A DNA stretch of 64,000 nt from Tetracentron sinense (Eukaryota > Streptophyta > Magnoliopsida > Trochodendrales > Trochodendraceae). The stretch is taken from positions 14,650,416 through 14,714,415 of the forward strand of contig CM026567.1 in assembly GCA_015143295.1 (NCBI GenBank). The letters are read 5' to 3'. The notes beneath the pieces were generated by a model, which was not told where the DNA came from, searched no databases, and saw only the letters and a list, made by a program, of their open reading frames with translations. Positions 10,435-22,832 of the stretch are shown piece by piece (positions within the stretch are counted from its first letter, which is position 1; each line of letters begins with the position of its first letter). The position numbers were made by a program, and so were the translations under genes.

Positions 10435-12060
10435 TTTTCTCTTGAAAGGGGGAAGGCTAAGTGGCTATACTCTCCAAAACGCACTCTTTGTAGCCTTCCA
10501 ACTTCCACCTCTCCTATTTTCAATCCTGTTGTCCCGGTGGCGAACTAGGCTAGAGAGGATTCGAAGGGACTTCCCTTGGAATGAAAAGGTCTACACTAAG
10601 AAGTTCCACTTAGTAAGCTGGAAGTTGGTTTGTCGCCCCAAGGAGGTTGGAGGCCTTAACCTCTGGGCATTTAAAGTCGTAAACAAAGTTTTGTTGGGTA
10701 AATGGTTGTGGTGATTTGGGGAGGAACGGAACAATCTGTGGAGATAAGTCATTATGACATGTTATGGGGAATGCAGTTGATGGTCCTCGAGAGGGTCGAC
10801 AAAGCCACACGGGGGTGGGTTTGTGGATAGCGATTTTGAACTCTAGGGCCGATTTCGACAATCATACCAGATTTGTCATTGGAGATGGGGAGGAGGTAAA
10901 GTTCTGGTCCGATTTGTGGTGTGGCCCTAACACTCTCAAACAGGATTTCAATGTGTTATTTGTGCTCTACTTGAACCAATCAGGGTCGGTATCATCTTCT
11001 TTTGAGATTAGGTGCAGGTCAGCAGTTTGGGTCCCTAGATTTAGGCAACCTTTGCAAGATTGGGAGGTGAGTAGTTTTGCTAGCCTGATGGAGCATTCAT
11101 AGTGACAAAGTTGGGGTTCGGGAATAATTCGGCAGAGGTCAAGTTAAAAAAAAAAAGGGAAAAATTAGGAAAAATTGGGAAAAATAAATTAATAAATATT
11201 AAAATATACCGAACAATTTGATTAAAAAATATACAAAATAAGTAGTTTTTTTGTCAAGTTTGAGAAAATAATTGGGGAATAACAAAAATAATCTGGAAAG
11301 ATTGCGAATAATTCGGAAAATTCACGAATAATTCAAAAAATTTGCGAATAGTTCACCAATAATTCAGGAATCCAATAATTCGGCAAAGCAAAAATGCGCA
11401 AACAATTCGCGAGTTTTTAAAAATAACAGAGTTTTTTGTTACAGAGGGAGCGTTTAGAGTCAGTGGTTTCAAACCCTATTGTTAGGGATTCCTGAGAGTG
11501 GTTCAGGGAAAACAAAGGTCGGTTTACTATTAGATCCTTCTTGCGGGCCAGGAGTGATTATCCTCACTTAGCCTTCCTTGTTAGAGTGGTGTGGTATGCA
11601 TACATGTTATCCAAAGTGTCTTTTTTTCTTTGAACATCTTTTCTAGATAAAATCTTGACAGTTGATCATCTTCAAAGCAGAGGTTGGATCACCCCAAATA
11701 GATGTGTTGTGTCTTGCAGCAAAGGAATCAATCGATCATTTGCTCCTACACTGCATCTTTGCGTCCACCCTCTGAAGCTATTTTCTAGCTTTTTTTGGAG
11801 TTGCATGAGTTTTTCCTATTCCTTCCAGATCTTCTTATCTTGTTGGTAGTTGGCCTCATTGGGTCCTCGTTTGGATCAGTTGTGCGCACTCCTCCCGGGG
11901 GCTATATCTTGGTCTATATGGAAAGTGCGAAATAGACGGATTTTTAAGGGCACCTCTCTTCCTACGGACCGTATGATCAAGAGGGTTAGTTAGTTCCTTG
12001 AACATGCACACAATAAGGCTTAGCCTCTTAGGTTTAAATAAGTCTTTAAGTTATTTTATT
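10435..12060 (+). pseudogene. L1-type LINE remnant (RT C-terminus, zf-RVT)
   Basis: Fragments of the plant non-LTR reverse transcriptase follow in order. KGGRL lies near 10446, RLERIRRDFPWN near 10545, KFHLVSWKLVCRPKEVGGL near 10600-10660 and LLGKWLW near 10700, ending in a stop at 10715. Further pieces lie after frameshifts at 10760-11100. The zinc-binding domain appears at 11645-11770 (ILTVDHLQSRGWITPNRCV, then HLCVH after shifts). An insertion rich in 'gaataattcg' words lies between, at 11110-11430. The element is dead and truncated at the 5' side. Confidence 0.85.
11110..11430. repeat. AATTCG-word repeat stretch
   Basis: Many short words of the type 'gaataattcgg', 'cgaataattc' and 'aattcgcgag' occur around an A-rich core. 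This is a repeat style seen in non-coding plant transposons. It separates two parts of the LINE remnant, so it probably entered after the LINE. Confidence 0.5.
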
Positions 12061-12074
12061 ATATATGGTATCAC

Positions 12075-12300
12075 ATATAGAATGGAAGGCCGGGCCAAGC
12101 CGGGCCATGTGCTTACCAAGCCCGCCTCTCAAGTAAGAGGGCCTTCCAAAATTGGGCTCAGCCCTAGGGCCTTGTTAAGGGAAAAAAGGGCTCTATTTTG
12201 AGGGCTTTGAAGGGCCGGGTAGGGCTAGGCCCCCTCATCAGAGGGCCGGATTGATAGTCCTATGTGGAGGGGTGTCAAGGGGCCCTATTTGGGCCACAAA
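12075..12300. repeat. GGGCC-rich repeat
   Basis: A GC-rich island in AT-rich surroundings with repeated 'gggccgggc', 'gggcctt' and 'gggct' words in both orientations (ccgggccaagccgggcc near 12092; gggccgggtagggctaggcccc near 12211). It looks like a short foldback-type repeat. No coding is seen. Confidence 0.5.
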
Positions 12301-12990
12301 AACCTCTTGTAAATTGTCCAGGCTTGAAGCTTATTCAAAATCGCAAATAAAAGCCCATAGGCGTGTCATCAATTTAAAGAATTCCTTTTGATGATCTTGC
12401 ACCAGAAAGCTCCATAGGCGTGTCATCAATTTTCTCTGTGGCTCTTAATTTAATTTTCTTCTAGACTAGTATTGCAGTGACTTATAAGTACTTCTGAGTT
12501 TTGACTTACTGTTAGTGACAGTATTTAGTTCATACTTCATAGACCTATTTTCTTTGTGGGTGATTGAATTCATGGTTTTAAATTTCGTCCGATATATCGA
12601 TATAGCAGCTGAAATAGTCATATCGCTGGTAGGGATATAAATCCCCTGGGTTACTGTCTTTCTACAATTTATCACCAATATATTGGCGAAATGTCACACA
12701 ATATATTCCATGTTATTTCGGGCTTTTTCTTATATAAACATGCATTATATCGGTCGAAATGTTGGAAATTGCGACCGACTTAGAGAGATTTTTTCCCTAG
12801 ACTATTTTTTCACCAAATAATTACATAAGTTTTTAATCTATTTGCTCAATATTAATGCTGATTAGGTTCATTATCATAAATTCCTTATTCCAAAATTTTG
12901 AGATTGACAAAATGAATCCGGTTTCGCCATTTTGTTTAATAAAAGCCAAATCTTCAGTTAAGTTGCATGTTACCAAATCTTTCATAACTA

Positions 12991-13162
12991 GAGCAATGCT
13001 AGGTCCACTTTCCGGTCGTCCACTCTCACTTATTTTTGGACAAGATGAAAAAATAGAATTACACTTTTTTGTGGGTCCCATCACATTAATTTTGTCTTCT
13101 TGTATAAAAATAGTAAAAACTACTGGAGAGTGGACAACCAGAAAGTGGACCTAGCATTGCTC
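12991..13162. mobile_element. MULE-type MITE, 172 bp, with 10-bp target duplication
   Basis: The left end (GAGCAATGCTAGGTCCACTT and on) and the right end are inverted over about 37 bases with two or three mismatches. TTCATAACTA stands directly outside both ends (12981-12990 and 13163-13172). A 9-11 bp duplication with long inverted ends is the mark of Mutator-like elements. It has no coding capacity and must have been moved by a transposase elsewhere. The two ORFs that cross it on either strand are not genes. Confidence 0.93.
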
Positions 13163-13179
13163 TTCATAACTAATTCCAT

Positions 13180-13610
13180 CCATGCCATTTTTGACCTTAC
13201 CCTTTATTCAAATCTTTCAATTTTCACCAATTGACCTCTTACTGGAGCCGTTAGTGATCTTCACTGAACTTGTCCAAACCATCTCAATCGACTCTCCTTT
13301 ATTTTATAACCTATTAGAGTTATTCTCAGATCCTTTTGAATTTGCTTATTTCTGATCTTATCTTTCCTTGTTTTTCCACCCATCCATCTCGACATCCTTA
13401 TCTCGGCTATATTAATTATGTTAATACGCTACTTGTTAATAGCCCAACATTTTGTTCCATAAATCATAGATTGTCTTATCATTGTCTTATACAATTTCCT
13501 TTTAACTTGATTGGTATACGCCGGTCACATAAAACCCCAGAAACACTTCTTCACTTTAGCTATCCAACTCTCTCCATCATTACGAATAATTGAGCAAGAT
13601 GCCAATAATC
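13180..13610 (-). pseudogene. RTE-clade LINE remnant, 3' end of RT ORF
   Basis: Translated on the minus strand, this gives the usual end of plant RTE reverse transcriptases. SGVLCDRRIPIKLKG is at about 13510-13560, MIYGTKCWAIN at about 13440-13475, AEIRMSRWMGGKTRKDKIRN at about 13345-13415 and ESRLRWFGQVQ at about 13265-13300. Several frameshifts and stops break it. It is truncated at both ends. Confidence 0.85.
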
Positions 13611-14377
13611 AAAATCACATGATCTGGGGTGATGAACTAGTACTACCGCCCTCTTGGTCAGGACAAAGACGTTGATTTCGAGCCTCCACAGGACCACTAC
13701 TCATGTGGTTCTAATGTAACTCTTGTTGTGAAGTGGAGTCTTATGCATTTGTTGGCCATCATTTGAGTTTGCATTTTTTCAATATTATTGTTGTATGTAT
13801 TGACACTTTGCATATATTATATTAATATTGGATCTTAATACACCACCGCCTGCTTGTCTTTTTCCCTTCCAGATGCATCTTTATGTACAATGTTTGTTTT
13901 TTGACCCATTGATTCCTAAGTATGTATTTATTTTTATTCTAAAATTCCCTAATATGTTTTTCTTCCTATTATCCCACAATTTTTCCCTTGAATGGTGAAA
14001 ATCCCTCTATTTCAAAAACATCTTGCGATCTATCCTACAATATTTCCCTTTTAAGAGTTGTGATATTTCCCATGATATTGACTTTTAAAACCTTTCCGGA
14101 AATGGAATCAACCTTGTTATAGTGGCTAGCATTTCTAAATTCCTCGTCTTCACTATTTTAACCATTCCATCATGATCGAAATGGAGAGACTACTTATACG
14201 ATGAAAGGTCTTATTCAATACTTCGTGGTTTCCGTGTCAACTGGGTTGTATGTCCAGTTGTCCATTGCTTCATAGTTTTTATATATTTCTGGATAAAATA
14301 AAACATAGAATTTCACAAAAATAAACTTGATGAAATTTCGACTGGATTCTCAACCTTCTGTGTATTCTATTTTGCAG
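13611..14377. other. Non-coding stretch before SAC9 exon
   Basis: AT-rich, with a T-rich tract leading to the acceptor TTTTGCAG at 14370-14377. This is probably part of a former SAC9 intron. No upstream SAC9 exon (SAC phosphatase domain, WW domain) was found here or further left. Confidence 0.4.
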
Positions 14378-15173
14378 GAAAGGAAGCTAAACTTCATAGA
14401 AGCCAGGAAGCTTGAAATTGAATGCCTCCGGCTGAATCTTTCTGCTGCTGAAAGAGATAGGGCTTTATTATCAATTGGCACTGATCGTGCTACTATAAAT
14501 CCGAATGGTTTACTTGTTGATTCTTACATGGGAAGATTATGCAGATTAGCAAACACCCTTGCATTGCTGGGGCAGGCTGCACTTGAAGACAAAGTTACTG
14601 CTGCCATTGGTCTTGGGACTGTTGATGATGATGATGTTATAGACTTCTGGAATATTACTGGGATTGGAGAGACCTGCTCTGGTGGTATGCGTGAGGTTCG
14701 TGCTGAAACTGAGCCACCTGGACATGGTCTTGTTTTGTTCTCATTGTGAAAGAAAAGTTTGCTGTGCTGGGAGGGGAGCTCTCCTGCTTGCAGGCTATAA
14801 CTCAAGGGAGCTGGCAAGCTCTAATGGTTTATCGAGCCACAGTGGGTCGAGCCATGGCAGTCAAAGTAATGGTTTCTTCACAAACCGTTCAGTAACACTC
14901 GATGGGGTTATCTGTACATCTTGCGGCCCTGAAATTGTGCTTGATGCATTGATATTGGACTATGTCAGGGTGTTAATTAGCTTGCGAAGAAGTGCTTGCG
15001 CAGACAGTGCAGCACATAAAGCTTTGGACCAGGTGATAGGATTTCCCTCACGGGACTCTCTTACTGAAATTAACAGAACTTCTGATAGTCAGCAAACTGT
15101 TGAGATCCTCAGAAAATTGTTTAACGGAGAGGAGTCACTTGCTGAATTTCCATTTGCCAGCCTTCTACATTCG

Positions 15174-16442
15174 GTAAAGTCTCGGTTCTTATTGTATTCT
15201 GGTTTCAGCATTTAATTTGTTAAGAAGCATTATTTTTTTCCAATTTCCTTTTTTTTTCTTGCTCGTCACTACACATACCTTTGCACATAGTTTGGATATA
15301 TATCTTCAGAGTTCAGAATTATTTGATCTTTCACAGCTTATCCATGGTTGTGCCTTGGTTATGTAATTATTACCCATCCTAACTATCAACTATCACAGTT
15401 TAATTTTAGATAGTGGTCTTTCTACTCTGTTCTTTGTAAATAAGTTAAAACTAGTCTACCATTCTTATGCTCACAATAACCTTATCAAAACATATGTGCC
15501 ATTGCATATTCTACCTTCTGTGCGTGGTTTTCTGAAGACCATTTCTGGTTAACTTATTTTGTTTTTCACCCAGCAACTACAAACCCATTTTCAATTTCAA
15601 TTTGATTGATAATGAGATATATTGCTTGAAAGGAGGGAAGATTACAAAAAATATAGAACTATAAAGAAAAAAAGAGCAAGAAAGAGAAGCATGGTTACAT
15701 CATCATTGTCTGTCTTTGGCTAACTCAATTGCCTTGGCGCTGCCACGCTGGCTGACCTTGGGACTAAAGAGAACGGGATGTTAAAGAGGCCGAATCCTGA
15801 ATTTCCTTGAAGATATAGAATAAGTTCTAAGTTTATTCTTCTTCCTGGATGCCCAGTTGATAACATTGCTATAATCGTCCTAACTACAGAAGCCTTTAAA
15901 TTTCAATATTGGAGGTACTGATACAGTTTCTAGGCTTTCTATTAACGGACTCATAAATAATAGACATCATATAAATATAGCAGCGACTTGTTTGAGTCAG
16001 ACATTGAGACCGATTGATAGTGGTATCATTCCCAACTGTGTCAGGTATGAAGCTCAGTCTTTATTCCTCAGTATGATATGTAGTGCTGGTTAACGGACAA
16101 AGGTGCTTGCGAATAGCTTCAGCTTGGCTCATTAAAAGCTCGTTCATTTAATAAATGAGCCAAGCTTGAACATGATTTTTGAGCTTGATTAATAAACGAG
16201 CTATGCTCGAGCACACATGTGCTTGGCTCGATAGATACTCAACTCGTTAGTCGTTGGATGGTCATGGTTGATATTTATGATGATGTACATATACATGTGA
16301 AAGCGTAAGTCTTTTCATACATATATATATGTATATTTTTTTCAATAATTATTTTCTTATTGTTGTACCTAGGTCAATCAAAATATTATTTTAGCTTTAC
16401 ACCTATTGAAACCATTGGTCCCACATGAGAAAAATATTCTCA

Positions 16443-16490
<48 letters not shown>

Positions 16491-17795
16491 AAAGCAAAAC
16501 TATTTTCTTTGTCATTTCAAATGTTTGTCATTTCAATGTCATCTCCACTTTTCAATGTTTTGCTGTTACAAAAAAGCCATGTTATTTTTCCACATGAGAA
16601 AAGAGGAACACATTTTTGTAATAATTCTAAAGCCGAGCCGAGCCGAGCTGAGCCACACCTTTACGAGATTTTTGACGAGCTGAACTTGAGCAATAGTGTT
16701 GAAGCTCGAGACGAGTTTGAACACATATATACTATAACGAGCCGATCTGAACACATTACTAATTGGTTGAACAACCTACTAATAGGTTAATATCAGCCCT
16801 AATGATATGTGTTCATAGGTAGGCATGCATGTCTTGGACACTGACCTGACACGTCCTCGCAATTATGATAATATTTTTCATGCAAATTTGTTAGTTGTGT
16901 TTATTAGATTTAAAATTCTAAATATTATATTATGGGGGCATTTCCTCTCCAGAATAGGGGTGGACTGGTCTTTCCCTCTTTCTTTCACAACTTCTTACCT
17001 TGTTGGAATCTGGTAAGGGATGACAGTGTTCAGGGGGAAATTTGGTTGGCTCTTCCTGGAGCATTATCTTGGATCGAATGGTGTGAGAGAAAAAGAGGGT
17101 CATTGAGGACTCTGCCTCGCTTTCATCATGCATATGCGCACTCATCCGATTGCTGTCTTTGAATGGATTTTAATTCGCCATGCGGGGGAAGACTTGGGAG
17201 GATTGTTGTTGTGATCATTCCCTTCCTTGTTGTGTTGTTTAGGGTTGTTTCATTTTTGTTTTTCATTAAACTGCGTTTATGTACTTGTAAAGTCTTTGCC
17301 TGTTGTACTAACCCTGTAATCTTTTTCATATTTTAATATATGCATTTTGATTACCGATCAGATAGAAAAAATATTATTGTTTAGTCTTTAATACTGGAAA
17401 ACAGAGAGAGATAAATTAAAGATTTCCTCCCTAGTATCTATGCCAATTCCAACATGTATCTGGTATTAATGTCCAACTTGGGTCGATGACACATCTTTTT
17501 GGAAAACGCTAGTGTCCTTCTTTAAGGAGTTTAGTATTTAGTTGAACACATCAACAGATTTTCATTATGGCTTGGTTGTGTTAAAATTCAGATGACTTCC
17601 ATCTATTTTATTAATTTAAAAGAAAAACAGAGAGAAAGTGCTACAATTAGTAGAATTAAGGCCATTTTATGTGATCTGTATGGTACAAGACTAAAAATGC
17701 TATGTTGTATCAATTCATTGATAAATATGAATTTGGATATTTGATTGATTTTACCATTTTAGGTTGATGTCTAACTTGGTTATATGTTATTGCAG
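15174..17795. other. SAC9 intron with repeats
   Basis: An intron of 2.6 kb in the broken SAC9. It holds a 'gagcttgg/ccaagctc' inverted-word stretch at 16110-16245 and an 'agccgagccgag' stretch at 16630-16660. It also holds a compound microsatellite at 16443-16490. Short ORFs here (for example 16932-17162) have no recognisable domain. Confidence 0.6.
16443..16490. repeat. Compound microsatellite (TC)n(TA)n(TG)n
   Basis: Runs of TC, then TA, then TG dinucleotides follow one another without a gap. The ORFs that cross it are artefacts. Confidence 0.95.
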
Positions 17796-18349
17796 GTTGA
17801 AACAGCAACAGGCTCGGCATCATCCTTGTCATTGCTTGCTCCATTTGATTCTAAATCACAACATTCATATTGGAGAGCTCCTCCTAGCACCTCCTGTGTT
17901 GAATTTGCTATTGCTCTTGGTTGTCTTTCCGACGTCTTTGGGGTCATCTTACTTGTTAGTCCATGTGGCTATTCAATGGCTGATACTCCTACCGTACACA
18001 TCTAACTCCCCATATTTTAGTTTAGTGAATGCAGATACTAGAATCTTAGCCTGATCCGCCCGTATTGATCTTAGTACATCAGCCCGTTCGTGTCCTTACC
18101 TTAGTTGATTAGCTCAGGCTTGTCTAGACCTTACTTCATCTACTAGATCCCGTCTCAATCTTACAAATATCATGCCAGGCCAATTGTCAGCCTCAATTCA
18201 ACAGCTCAGAGAGATCAGACATTTGTTTATTCGTAAATGGCAACTCAGTAATATGACAACTCATATACGACAAATTGAGAATAAGACGAAACCTTGTAGC
18301 AATTAAGACCAACCTATCCCAGATATTTGGACAGGCTATCTGTCTAAAC

Positions 18350-18790
18350 CAATGTTACCTGGTTCGTCGGTTTGAATTGGGGTTCGCAATTTGCCTTTCT
18401 AAAGTGAACCCGGTTCGCCTGGGGTAGGATGAAACAGTTCATTTACTTAGTTCTTTAGTTTGGTTCGCTAGCTTGGCTTGCTTATATATATATATATGTA
18501 CCGTGTAAATAAATATATTATAAATATTTATTTATAAAAAAACATTAAAAATAGGTTTTATGGCCGGTTCGCAAACCTAAAAAAAAATTCGCCGAAAAAG
18601 TATAAGTTCACCGAACTTAAAGAAGAAATTCGCCGAACCCAAACAAAAAATTTGCCGAACCTAAACAAAAAGTTCGCCGAACCAAAGCTATTGGGTTCAG
18701 GTAGCGGGTTCGCTCATTTTCACGAACCCAAACAAACTGAACCGCAAATTGGTTCGCTTCGAACCAGTTCGCGGTTCGTACTAGTAGGTA
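18350..18790. repeat. GGTTCG/CGAACC-rich repeat
   Basis: Repeated 'ggttcg', 'ttcgccgaac' and 'gaaccc' words, denser at both ends and inverted towards the centre, around a TA-rich core at 18480-18545. It is probably a non-autonomous transposon inside the second SAC9 intron. The 60-aa ORF at 18652-18834 is made of these words. Confidence 0.55.
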
Positions 18791-19923
18791 GCGAACTATA
18801 TAACATTGATCTAAACATTAATGAGTTCTTATAGTTCACAACCGTCCTTTGCATGCATTGACCCTTGGAGGTTTATATGCCTATAAATATACGGATCAAA
18901 GGAGACAAATGGATCCTTTTTCTAAACTCTGAAACCTTTGAACATATTGACTTCTCTGCATTTCTATTCAATCCAATTTTGACTTAAACATTGAAGTGTT
19001 TTTGAGAGGTCAGACAACCATTCCACAAAATTTTCATCCCTCTAACCTGTTAGTTGTATATATATATATTTACGAGTAAAATGCAAATGTGAAACCTGTA
19101 TATTGTCTCAACTATGAATTAAAAAAAATACTCACAGGCTACTCTTCATCCAATCTGGTTATTTTTGTTTTCCACGTTTCAGTATATCCGTTCCTTGTGT
19201 ATGTTATTGGACGTGAGGAGATAAATTGTAGAAAATAACTCTTGTAAGAAGTTGTAGGTGTGGAATAGGTCTTGTCTCTTGAGTCATCGACTGTTTTGAG
19301 TTTTAAACTAGGATTTTGACTTCTTAACATCTCTAATATGATAATAAACTTAGCAGTCATATTGGTGGATACTAAACCTATTTTGGATAATGATATTAGT
19401 TTACGGCTTTCCTCAGTTTATTGAGAAATCGACTGGCTCTCTGCCCCATAGTATGTGTTTCTTATGTCTACTTATCTGTCTACCTAATACTATATTTTTA
19501 ACATGCTGGTTTTCACAGTTAACTATGTCAATGAGTGGAACTTTTCTTTCATATTCTGCACTCTGATTTTCTTATTTCCTGCTACCTTTATATTTTTCTT
19601 TGATAAGTCCCTCATTATTGTTAGTACAGGTGCAAATATGGGCCAGCAATAAGATAAATAAGGAAGAACGGTCGTGCATGGGAAAATGGGACGTCCAATC
19701 CCTAATCACATCCTACTTGGAAGGACGGGAAAAATAAGGTAGAGGCAATAACACTCCGAGGCATGTGAAATTTACCTTGCGGAATCCCATTCGATGTCAT
19801 ATCATTTGGATAACACTACGTCTTCTGCGTGCTGGTTCAAAGTCTGCTAGTTTAGGGAAAGACTTCAATCTTCTGTCTCTAGATGAAAACCCTTTCTCAC
19901 AACTTGATCGTAATGCGTCTTTT

Positions 19924-22832
19924 GTACTTGGGGTTTGGTGGGGCCCACCCCCAAAGTTTTTCTCCTTCTGGCAAGATAGTGGGGGCGTATATGGCTAGAT
20001 AGTGGGGCGTATATGGCTAGCAAATGCCTTAGTGATATTGATGCATCCCTGCTCTATCATTTATCAAGTGTTAGTATTTGTCTTTGCGAGTTAATCAATG
20101 GTGAGTAGATTTCTTCCTGAAGAGAAATTCTCTTCTAATATCTCGATCTGAATATAATTCGACGCTTTGTCTTGTACTTTTAAGTCTTATATTTTGATAT
20201 TATTCATTCAGAATTTATTATGCAAGAAAACTGATTGTCTGAATTTGTTTTATGTATTCCTACATTATACAACTACACCATGTGAGTTATATGTAACGAG
20301 GCGTGAATGACGACTTCTGGTCAAGGTTAAGCTTAGCATAGACCGTGCTCTCGGCTGCCCTTTAGCTTTCACGACTGTCATTTGCTCTAGGATTCTCCCA
20401 TGGTTAGTTTCCCAATTTTTTAAATTTCTTATCTTGTCCAATATTGTTAACAATTTGATTTTTTTTCTTATTTCTAAATTAGATTTATTCGTAAAGTAGT
20501 TAATAACACTACTATAACTATCTGGAAATTACGATAAAGGACTATTAGTTTTAGGTTGCGTCTTTCAATCGACGTCACTAATGGTATGTCTCACCCTTTT
20601 ATTTTAATTTTCTTTTGTATCTTAATAATCAATTTTTTTCACTAATGTTAGATGTTAGTCTATAACCTAATGTTAATTGTTAAAAAACGTAGAAAGAAAT
20701 TAGGATTTTACTAGTTATAGACTCGCTGGTCGTAGACATCCTACTCTTTACATTCCGACATGTACTTGGGGTTTGGTGGGGCCCACCCCCAAAGTGTTTC
20801 ACCTTCTGACAAGATAATGTGGGCGTATATTGTTAGATAGTGGGGGCGTATATGGTTAGCAATTGCCTTAGTTATATTGATAAATCACTTTTCTATTATT
20901 TATCAAGTGTTGGTATTTGTCTTTGCGAGTTAATCAATAGTGGGTAGATGTCTTCTTTAAGGGAACTAAGTACTCGATCTGTATATTATTCTTAACTTAG
21001 TTCTTGTACTTTTAAGTCTTATATTTTTATATTATTCATTTAAATTTTATGTGTAAGAAAACTGATTGTCTGAATTTGTTTTCTGTACTCTTACATTATT
21101 CAACTACATCATGTGAGCTATATGGAACCAAGCGTGAACGAAGACTTCTGCTCAAGGGCCATTAAGCCTAGTATGGACCTTGCTCTCGGCTGTCCTTTAG
21201 CTTTTGCGACTGTCATTTGTTCTAGGATTCTCCTATGGTAAGTTTCCCCATTTTTCAAATTTCTTATCTTGTCCCATATTGTTAACAATTTGATTTTTTT
21301 CTTATCTTTACATTAGATTTATTCGGTAAAGTAGTTAATTACAAAACTATAACTATCTTGAAATTACATCTCAGAATCAGTGACTTCTAGAAAAGGACTA
21401 TTACTTTTTGTTGCGCCTTTCAATCGACTTCACTAATTGTATGTCTCACCATTTTATTTTATTTTCGTTTGTATGTTAATAATCTAATTTTTACCAAATG
21501 CTATATGTTAGTCTAGAACTTAAAAGTATAATCGTTAAAAAAATTAATTTTGTTTTAGGATTTTACTATTGATAAACTAGCTGGTCTTAGACCTCCCACT
21601 TTCTCCATTTCGACAAGTACTTGGGTTTGGTGGGGCCCACCCCCAAAATGTTTCTCCTTCTGGCAAGATAGTTGGGGTGTATATGGCTAGCAATTGCCTT
21701 AGTTATAATGATGTATCCCTTCTTTATCATTTATCAAGTGTTACTATTTGTCTTTGTGAGTTAATCAATGGTGAGTAGATTTCTTCCTTAAGAGAAATTC
21801 TCTTCTAATTATTCGATTTGAATATAAATCGATGTTTAGTTCTTATACTTTTGAGTCTTACATTTTGATATTTTTCATTCAGAATTTATTATGTTAGAAA
21901 ACTGATTGTCTGAAATTGTTTTATGTATTCCTACATTATTCAACTATGCCATGTGAGCTATATATAACGAGGCGTGAACGACGACTTCTAATCAAGTTTA
22001 AGCTTAGCATGGACCGTGCCCTCGGCTGCCCTTCAGCTGTCGCGACTGTCATTTGCTCTAGGATTCTCCCATGGTTAGTTTCCCAATTTTTTAAATTTCT
22101 CATCTTATCCTATATTGTTAACAATTTGATTTTTTTCTTATTTCTAAATTGGATTTATTCCGTAAAGTAGTTAAAAACACCATTATAACTATCTGGAAAT
22201 TACAATGCAGAATCACTGACTGCTAAAAAGGACTATTTGTTATTGGTTTTGTCTTTCAATTGACGTCACTAATGGTATATCTTACCCTTTGATTTTAATT
22301 TTCTTTTGTATCTTAATAATCTATTTTTTTCACTACTGCTAGATGTTAGTCTATAACTTAAAGTATAATCGTTAAAAAAAGTAAAAAAATTAGGATTCTA
22401 CTATTTGTAGACTCGCTGGTCGTAGACATCCTACTTGCCATTTCGACAAGTACCTGGGGTTTGGTGGGGCCCACCCACAAAGTGTTTCTCCTTCTGGCAA
22501 GATAATGGGGGCGTATATTGCTAGATAGTGGGGGCGTATATGGCTAGCAGTTGCCTTTGTAATATTGATGAATCACTTTTCCATCATTTATCTAGTGTTA
22601 GTATTTGTCTTTGCGAATTAATGAATGGTGAGTAGATGTCTTCTTTAATGGAACTAATTACTCGATCAGTATATAATTCTCTATTTAGTTCTTGTACTTT
22701 TAAGTCTTATATTTTAATATTATTCATTGAAATTTTATGCTTAAGTAAACTGATTGTCTGAATTTGTTTTATGTACTCCTACATTATTCAACTACATCAT
22801 GTGAGCTATATGGAGCGAGGCGTGAACAATGA
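19924..22832 (+). repeat. Tandem array of about 850-bp units, part 1 (A-B-A-B)
   Basis: Units begin with 'gtacttggggtttggtgggg' at 19924, 20762, 21617 and 22450 (spacing 838, 855 and 833). Two subtypes alternate. Type A has 'gagtagatttcttcc' and 'ggtcaaggttaagc'. Type B has 'gagtagatgtcttc' and 'ctcaagggccattaagcc'. Order here is A, B, A, B; the fourth is cut by an LTR element. Each unit has, at fixed places, donor-like 'aatggtgagtag', 'catggtaagt' or 'catggttagt', and 'aatggtatgtct'. An acceptor-like 'gatgcag' also occurs in many units. A frame with CELYVTRRERRLL is open in some type A units but stops in type B, so coding is not supported. The family is not recognised. Confidence 0.93.

Larger units (their letters stand above)
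14378..19923 (+). pseudogene. SAC9: SAC9 3' fragment, broken (three exons)
   Basis: SAC9 is a plant phosphoinositide phosphatase of about 1,600 residues with an N-terminal SAC domain. Only part of its long C-terminal region is here. Exon a is 14378-15173 (starts ERKLNFIEARKLEIECLRLN; ends FASLLHS). Exon b is 17796-17993 (VETATGSAS to ADTPT). Exon c is 19630-19923 (VQIWASNKINKEE to LDRNASF). All three are joined in phase 0 with AG acceptors and GT donors. Lesions: a frameshift with a loss of residues near 14715-14745, two or three residues missing in the Cys-rich CERKVCCAGRG stretch near 14750, and an in-frame TAA at 19735. Upstream exons and the later C-terminal exons are absent. The homology ends exactly where the tandem array begins. 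It is probably a dead fragment; sequencing error could explain single lesions but not all of them. Confidence 0.88.
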
